From Actinomycetota bacterium (GTDB lineage: Bacteria > Actinomycetota > Acidimicrobiia > IMCC26256 > PALSA-610), in assembly GCA_030839105.1 (NCBI GenBank), contig JAUZEI010000244.1, positions 1 to 8,952 on the forward strand: a DNA stretch of 8,952 bases, written 5' to 3'. The translations under genes were made by a program, and so were the position numbers. Below, one piece after another: positions 6,123 through 8,952 of this stretch. Position 1 is the first letter of the stretch. Every line of letters begins with the position of its first letter. The notes below the pieces were generated by a model, which saw nothing but the letters and a program-made list of their open reading frames with translations, was not told where the DNA came from and searched no databases.

Positions 6123-7538
6123 ATGACTCGACGCAAGGTCGCGGGCTTTGTGCTCGCGGCGATTGCGTTCGCCGCCGGCGCAGTCTTTCTGCTCGCCTCG
6201 GCCCGGCCGCCGGGCAGCGGGACCGCGGCTGCGTCCGTCGCGCCGCGGCCCTCGCCGCCCACTCCGCTCTGGTCGCCTCGCCGCGTTCCCAGCCTGCTCG
6301 TCCGCAGAATCCGGAACGGGGCGCAGGCCCGCGCGACCTTCTCGATGACGAAGTCATTGAACGACGTGGTGGCGCCCGCCGGCAACGCGTGCGTCGCGGT
6401 CGACGGGCCGGCCGGATCTCTCGCGCGCATCGGCGCCGACCGCGCGCTGACGCCCGCCTCGACGCTGAAGCTGCTCACGACCATGACGGCGATCAACCGG
6501 CTCGGTGCCGATCATCGCTTCGTGACGCGCGTGGTCGCCGACGCGGCCGGCAACCTGGTGGTCATCGGGGGCGGCGACCCACTCCTCGCGACCCGCCAAC
6601 ACATCACCTACCAGCATTCCCTCGCGCGGTTCCGCTCCGCTCCGTACAGCAAGCTCGACGATCTCGCCGACGCGATCGTGGCGGCCGGTGTGCGCGACGT
6701 GCGCGGCGCGCTGATCGTCGACGACCGCGCGCACGACACGCTGCGGTTCCTCCCGACGTGGAAGCCGATCTACACCGAAGAAGGTGACGTCGGCTCCCTG
6801 GGCGCCCTTGCGATCGACGGGGGATTCGACCAGCCGAACAACCGGGTCGCGGCGGCCGACCCGGCCCTGACCGCGGGCCGACACCTCGCCGATCTCCTCG
6901 CCGCTCGTGGAGTGACGATCGCCGGCGGCGTGCAACGCGGGAACGTTGTCCCCGGGAATCATCGCGAAGTTGCGCACCTCGACTCACTGCCGCTGCGGCA
7001 GATCGTCGGCGAGATCCTCACGAGCAGCGACGACTTCGCGGCGGAGGTGCTCCTGCGCGACCTCGCGATGAGTCCCGCGGACGCCAGGCCGGCAACCACC
7101 GAGATGGGTGCGCGCATCGTCGTCGACGAGATGGCGGCCCTCGGTGTGATCACCGACGGCCTCGTCCTGCACGACGGCTCCGGTCTGTCACCGGAGGACC
7201 GCGCCCGGTGCGGCACGCTGTTGCAGGTCATCGAGATTGCGGCGCGCCCCAAGTTCGCGGCCGTCGACCACGGGCTGGCCGTCGCGGGCCGGACCGGCAC
7301 TCTCGCCGATCGGCTCGGGGGAGGTCCGCTCGACGGAAAGCTGCGGGCCAAGACGGGTTCGCTCGCCGGGGTCGTCGGACTGGCGGGCGTCATCGACGGC
7401 ACCGGCCTGCGCTTTTCGTTTCTCGCCAACGGCCCGTTCTCGCCGGGCGCGGGCATGCAACTCCAAGCCCGGGTGGCAAGCACCGTCGCGTCCGCTCCCG
7501 ATCTGCGGCCGCCTCCGGACCTCGTCCCCGCTCCGTGA
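6123..7538 (+). CDS. dacB: D-Ala-D-Ala carboxypeptidase/endopeptidase, S13 (PBP4/DacB type)
   Basis: The product is 471 aa. It trims or cleaves peptidoglycan stem peptides outside the membrane. Seen: a basic N-terminus (TRRK) and one hydrophobic segment (about 6-26) serving as signal peptide or anchor, with ASA-R (25-28) as a possible cleavage site; a Pro/Ala/Ser-rich stretch (about 27-55); the nucleophile motif SxxK as PASTLK (S113, K116); GGGDPLL (149-155), typical of S13; HDGSGLS (350-356); and KTGSLAG (410-416). The S113-S302 gap of 189 residues leaves room for the inserted domains of this family (244 in E. coli PBP4, S62 to S306). Odd: the second motif reads S302-D-D, where E. coli PBP4 has S306-D-N308. 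Start: ATG at 6123, one base after the ligase stop, with no Shine-Dalgarno sequence; translation is probably coupled. The open frame to 5865 lies wholly inside the ligase and is not used. Confidence 0.88.
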   Translation: MTRRKVAGFVLAAIAFAAGAVFLLASARPPGSGTAAASVAPRPSPPTPLWSPRRVPSLLVRRIRNGAQARATFSMTKSLNDVVAPAGNACVAVDGPAGSLARIGADRALTPASTLKLLTTMTAINRLGADHRFVTRVVADAAGNLVVIGGGDPLLATRQHITYQHSLARFRSAPYSKLDDLADAIVAAGVRDVRGALIVDDRAHDTLRFLPTWKPIYTEEGDVGSLGALAIDGGFDQPNNRVAAADPALTAGRHLADLLAARGVTIAGGVQRGNVVPGNHREVAHLDSLPLRQIVGEILTSSDDFAAEVLLRDLAMSPADARPATTEMGARIVVDEMAALGVITDGLVLHDGSGLSPEDRARCGTLLQVIEIAARPKFAAVDHGLAVAGRTGTLADRLGGGPLDGKLRAKTGSLAGVVGLAGVIDGTGLRFSFLANGPFSPGAGMQLQARVASTVASAPDLRPPPDLVPAP

Positions 7539-7584
7539 CCTCGCGGCCAAAGCGGTTCACGCCTTGCAACGCGGGGTAGCCCAC

Positions 7585-7658
7585 GACGAAACTGCTCCGC
7601 CATCCCGGAAGGACGAACCGCTCCGCCATCCCGGAAAGCCGAGTCCGAAAGCCGAACC
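7585..7658. repeat. Short 13/26-bp repeat array in the gap after dacB
   Basis: This fills the middle of the 135-bp gap 7539-7673. Unit A, gctccgccatccc, occurs at 7594-7606 and 7620-7632. B-type 13-mers sit at 7607 (ggaaggacgaacc), 7633 (ggaaagccgagtc) and 7646 (cgaaagccgaacc). The order is A-B-A-B'-B''. The B units match each other at about 8 to 10 of 13 positions. The larger period is 26 bp, with a 17-bp exact core at 7594-7610 and 7620-7636. An 8-bp inverted pair (agcggttc 7551-7558, gaaccgct 7615-7622) could form a long hairpin. No T-run terminator and no -10 box at leaderless spacing is visible in the gap. Confidence 0.7.
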
Positions 7659-7662
7659 CGAC

Positions 7663-7667
7663 AAAGG
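7663..7667 (+). promoter_or_regulatory. Ribosome binding site that fixes the start at 7674
   Basis: AAAGG ends 6 nt before the GTG at 7674. The in-frame TTG at 7668 directly abuts it and would leave no spacing, so GTG 7674 is the better start. Confidence 0.5.
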
Positions 7668-7673
7668 TTGCGC

Positions 7674-7985
7674 GTGGCCGACAATCCACAAGAGACGATC
7701 CGCGAGCTCAAAGCGCTCGTCATCGCGTACGCGAAGCAGGAGACGGTCGAACCGCTGAAGGGTCTCGGCCGCTACGTCGCATGGGGTGTGCTCGGCGCGC
7801 TGCTCATCGGCACGGGCGTCATCTTCCTCGCGGTCGGCGCGTTGCGGGCGCTCGAGGGAGACCGCGACGGACCACACTTCAGCGGCAACATGTCGTGGGC
7901 GCCGTACGGGATCGTGGTGGTAGGCGCCCTGGCGATCGCCGCGCTGTCGTGGTTCGTCGGGACGAGGAAGAGGAAGAAGTCATGA
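7674..7985 (+). CDS. Small two-helix membrane protein, holin-III-like
   Basis: The product is 103 aa. Seen: a polar amphipathic N-terminus (NPQETIRELKALV, 4-16) containing AKQETVEPLKGLGRY (20-34), a first hydrophobic helix (about 35-57), a short polar loop (about 61-73), a second helix (about 75-95) and a basic tail RKRKK (98-102). The pattern of an acidic/amphipathic helix, a QET..PLK.LGRY motif and a helix pair resembles the actinobacterial 'phage holin family' (holin superfamily III) proteins. These are chromosomal membrane proteins with no proven lytic role. I recognise the pattern by eye only. No phage gene is nearby, so a prophage origin is unlikely. GTG start, preceded by AAAGG at 6 nt. 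Its stop overlaps the next ATG (ATGA, 7982-7985), which makes it the first gene of a three-gene cassette. Confidence 0.75.
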   Translation: MADNPQETIRELKALVIAYAKQETVEPLKGLGRYVAWGVLGALLIGTGVIFLAVGALRALEGDRDGPHFSGNMSWAPYGIVVVGALAIAALSWFVGTRKRKKS

Positions 7986-8227
7986 GCCGCAAGTCGAAGG
8001 CCAAGGCCAAGGCTTCGCAGACGCCCCCGAAACACATCACGCGCTCCGACATCGAGGCGAAGTTCGGCGAGTTGCGCGGCGAGGTCGACGAGCGCGCGCA
8101 GGCGGTAAAGGTTCCGGCGATCGCAGTGGCGGCGGGGGCGGTCGTGCTGACCCTCGTCGCGGCGTACTGGCTCGGCAAGCGCAAGGGCAAGAAGCGCCAG
8201 CTCGTCCTCGAGATCCGGCGGATCTGA
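7982..8227 (+). CDS. Small single-pass membrane protein, Lys-rich N-terminus
   Basis: The product is 81 aa and I do not recognise the family. Seen: a basic low-complexity start (RKSKAKAKA, 3-11), a charged, probably helical stretch (about 20-42, with DIEAKFGELRGEVDER), a hydrophobic helix (about 44-64, PAIAVAAGAVVLTLVAAYW) and a second basic cluster directly after it (GKRKGKKR, 65-72). Basic residues on both sides leave topology undecided, though the stronger cluster favours a cytoplasmic C-terminus. The ATG overlaps the stop of the preceding gene by 4 bp. A purine-rich GAGGAAGAGGAAGAAG stretch upstream, itself coding the previous protein's basic tail, can serve as ribosome binding site. It probably acts with its membrane neighbours, judging only from the tight arrangement. 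Confidence 0.75.
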   Translation: MSRKSKAKAKASQTPPKHITRSDIEAKFGELRGEVDERAQAVKVPAIAVAAGAVVLTLVAAYWLGKRKGKKRQLVLEIRRI

Positions 8228-8228
8228 C

Positions 8229-8432
8229 GTGTACGGCGTGCTCTTGCGGCGTCTGACCAGGAGTGGCCTGCGGAAGGGTATGGCGGGCTCGACCCCGTGG
8301 TTGGTCGTCGGCATCGTGGCGGGTGGGCTGCGCCTCATCCAGCGAATCGCGCGCCACGACGAGGAAATCCTCTACCGCACCGCGGTCAAGGCCGGCGACG
8401 TGTTCGAGATCGTCACCCTGCCGAAGCGGTAG
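8229..8432 (+). CDS. Small membrane-associated protein of unknown function
   Basis: The product is 67 aa and I do not recognise the family. Seen: a basic N-terminus (LLRRLTRSGLRKG, 5-17), a short hydrophobic stretch (about 22-38, TPWLVVGIVAGGLRLI) that would just span or dip into the membrane, an acidic patch (HDEEIL, 43-48) and a beta-like C-terminus GDVFEIVTLPKR (56-67). The GTG start lies 1 bp after the preceding stop, and GGCGG is a weak upstream ribosome binding site. It closes the three-gene cassette; the next gene, 45 bp downstream, has its own candidate promoter. The spacing and the sound codon composition support a real gene despite its size. Confidence 0.65.
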   Translation: MYGVLLRRLTRSGLRKGMAGSTPWLVVGIVAGGLRLIQRIARHDEEILYRTAVKAGDVFEIVTLPKR

Positions 8433-8463
8433 TCATTCGAGGGTCGGGTACGGCCCACGCCGG

Positions 8464-8477
8464 TACTGTGGCCCACG
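8464..8477 (+). promoter_or_regulatory. Candidate leaderless -10 box for the sulfur carrier gene
   Basis: TACTGT (8464-8469) fits TANNNT and stands 8 nt before the ATG at 8478, the same spacing as at 3950. No Shine-Dalgarno sequence is present. The -35 region is not recognisable. The short repeats GGTAC..GGCCCACG at 8447-8459 and 8462-8477 surround the box. Confidence 0.4.
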
Positions 8478-8678
8478 ATGAGGGTCGTGTTGCGCAATCC
8501 CAAACGCACGCTCGACCTCCCCGCGCCCGGCAACGTCGGCCGTTTGCTCCGGGACCTCGAGATCGTGCCCGAGTCGGTGATCGTCATCCGTAACGACACC
8601 CTGGCGACACACGACGAGCGACTGAGCGACGACGACGTCGTGGAGATCCGACCGGTCATGTCGGGCGGATCTCGATGA
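8478..8678 (+). CDS. Ubiquitin-fold sulfur carrier (TtuB/ThiS/MoaD-like), GG-capped
   Basis: The product is 66 aa, the usual size of ThiS/TtuB carriers. Seen: MRVVLRNPKR (1-10) for the first beta strand, VGRLLRDLEI (20-29) for the helix, ESVIVIRND (32-40), a DDDVVEIRPVMSGG run at the C-terminus (51-64), and then Ser-Arg and the stop. The strand-helix-strand layout and the EIRPVMSGG ending fit the beta-grasp carriers, whose terminal Gly is adenylated and converted to a thiocarboxylate. Odd: canonical carriers end exactly at GG, while this one continues with two residues (S65-R66), so processing or a relaxed activating enzyme would be needed. Context: the next gene is a TtuA/Ncs6-like PP-loop enzyme, pointing to tRNA thiolation rather than thiamin or molybdopterin. 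Its stop overlaps an ATG (8675-8678) that opens a chain of mini-ORFs leading to that gene. Assignment rests on pattern and neighbour. Confidence 0.82.
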   Translation: MRVVLRNPKRTLDLPAPGNVGRLLRDLEIVPESVIVIRNDTLATHDERLSDDDVVEIRPVMSGGSR

Positions 8679-8735
8679 CCTCCGCCTCGACGAGGTACGC
8701 GACATGAGGTGCGGGACATGAGGTACGCGACATGA
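8675..8735 (+). other. Chain of three mini-ORFs linked by ATGA overlaps
   Basis: Three tiny frames join the carrier to the PP-loop gene. ATG 8675 opens 10 codons ending at TGA 8705-8707. ATG 8704 opens 5 codons (MRCGT) ending at 8719-8721. ATG 8718 opens 5 codons (MRYAT) ending at 8733-8735. The PP-loop gene starts at ATG 8732. Each stop overlaps the next start by ATGA, and the carrier's stop (8676-8678) overlaps the first ATG. Each ATG from 8704 on has GAGGT or GAGGTG 7 nt upstream. This is read directly from the bases; a regulatory role by termination-reinitiation is inference. Confidence 0.6.
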
Positions 8736-8742
8736 AGTGCGG
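8692..8742 (+). repeat. 14-bp tandem repeat containing RBS and start codon
   Basis: Three full copies of gaggtacgcgacat lie at 8692-8705, 8706-8719 (gaggtgcgggacat, 2 mismatches) and 8720-8733. A partial fourth follows at 8734-8742 (gaagtgcgg). Each unit carries a GAGGT Shine-Dalgarno sequence, and the ATG formed at each unit junction falls 7 nt after it. The first codons of the PP-loop gene (ATG AAG TGC GG) are part of the periodicity, so the array looks like a local duplication of that gene's own initiation region. Confidence 0.85.
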
Positions 8743-8952
8743 TCGGTGCCGCGGTCCGGCCGTCATCGAGGTCCGCCGGCACAACGCGGGCTACTGCCGC
8801 GATTGCTTCGTCCGCCACTGCGAGGAGCAGGTGCGACGCGCCATCGAGCACTTCGACATGTTCGATCCGGACGCGCGGATCCTCGTGGCCGTGTCGGGGG
8901 GGAAGGACTCCCTCGGCCTCTGGCAGCTTCTCCGCGAACTCGGCTATGCCGC
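8732..8952 (+). CDS. TtuA/Ncs6-like tRNA 2-thiolation PP-loop enzyme, 5' part
   Basis: 73 complete codons are visible; the rest lies beyond the window. Family: ATP-dependent enzymes that adenylate a tRNA base and replace its 2-oxygen by sulfur (TtuA at U54 in thermophiles, Ncs6/Ctu1 at U34 in archaea and eukaryotes). Seen: an N-terminal zinc-ribbon with C3-x2-C6 and C22-x2-C25 (MKCGRC, YCRDC), a helix (about 29-43), and the ATP-pyrophosphatase loop VAVSGGKDSL (52-61, SGGKDS at 55-60). The N-terminal zinc site separates TtuA-type proteins from MnmA. The Fe-S cysteines and the second zinc site expected further on cannot be checked. Start: ATG 8732, with GAGGT 7 nt upstream, is the last of four ATG codons in the leader; the earlier ones are in other frames and stop at once. 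The upstream ubiquitin-fold carrier is the expected sulfur donor. Which tRNA position is modified is unknown. Confidence 0.88.
   Translation, partial: MKCGRCRGPAVIEVRRHNAGYCRDCFVRHCEEQVRRAIEHFDMFDPDARILVAVSGGKDSLGLWQLLRELGYA

Noticed and set aside
4910..6496. 528-codon minus-strand open frame opposite the ADP-forming ligase and dacB
   Set aside because: It lies entirely opposite two genes with clear catalytic motifs. It has no recognisable domain and is a typical third-position GC artefact.
7585..7658. CRISPR-like array
   Set aside because: There are only two copies of a 26-bp unit, no spacers of uniform length and no cas genes.
7674..7985. Prophage lysis gene
   Set aside because: The holin-like pattern also occurs in ordinary chromosomal membrane proteins. 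No endolysin, tail or integrase gene is near, and the neighbours are housekeeping genes.

Overview
The window is high-GC DNA with the codon use of an actinobacterium. An Acidimicrobiia-like soil or aquatic lineage is a reasonable guess, but nothing here proves it. No rRNA, tRNA, transposase, integrase, phage structural gene or CRISPR array is visible. It looks like chromosomal housekeeping and accessory metabolism, cut at both ends inside genes.

Layout. Left block, minus strand (1-2270): a GH84 beta-N-acetylglucosaminidase-like protein followed, through a 4-bp ATGA overlap, by a family 2 glycosyltransferase that runs off the left edge. Middle block, plus strand (2308-7538): an AMP-forming acyl-CoA synthetase read divergently from the GH84 gene; then, behind its own promoter, a single-chain ADP-forming acyl-CoA synthetase with the ATP-grasp domain first; then, after one base, an S13 (PBP4/DacB-type) D-Ala-D-Ala carboxypeptidase. 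Right block, plus strand: a 135-bp gap holding a short repeat array; a tight cassette of three small membrane proteins (103, 81 and 67 aa); then a TtuB/ThiS-like ubiquitin-fold sulfur carrier and the start of a TtuA/Ncs6-like PP-loop tRNA thiolation enzyme, cut by the right edge.

How the genes may work together. The two ligases activate carboxylic acids (or recover ATP from acyl-CoA) by different chemistries. The carboxypeptidase and the small membrane cassette concern the cell envelope. The GH84/GT2 pair is probably a glycan-handling unit. The carrier/PP-loop pair is a recognisable sulfur-relay module: the carrier's C-terminal Gly-Gly would be adenylated and thiocarboxylated, then deliver sulfur for 2-thiolation of a tRNA base.

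Most notable signals. (1) Between the sulfur carrier and the PP-loop gene, a 14-bp repeat carrying a Shine-Dalgarno sequence and an ATG is iterated. It creates an unbroken chain of ATGA stop/start overlaps (8675-8735) in which three mini-ORFs link the two genes. (2) The sulfur carrier ends in GG-Ser-Arg rather than GG, so it would need trimming. (3) Four gene starts (2270 minus, 2308, 3950, 8478) have a TANNNT -10 box 7-8 nt upstream, which suggests leaderless transcription; two of these form an interlocked divergent promoter pair. (4) The carboxypeptidase has Ser-Asp-Asp where the family has Ser-x-Asn.
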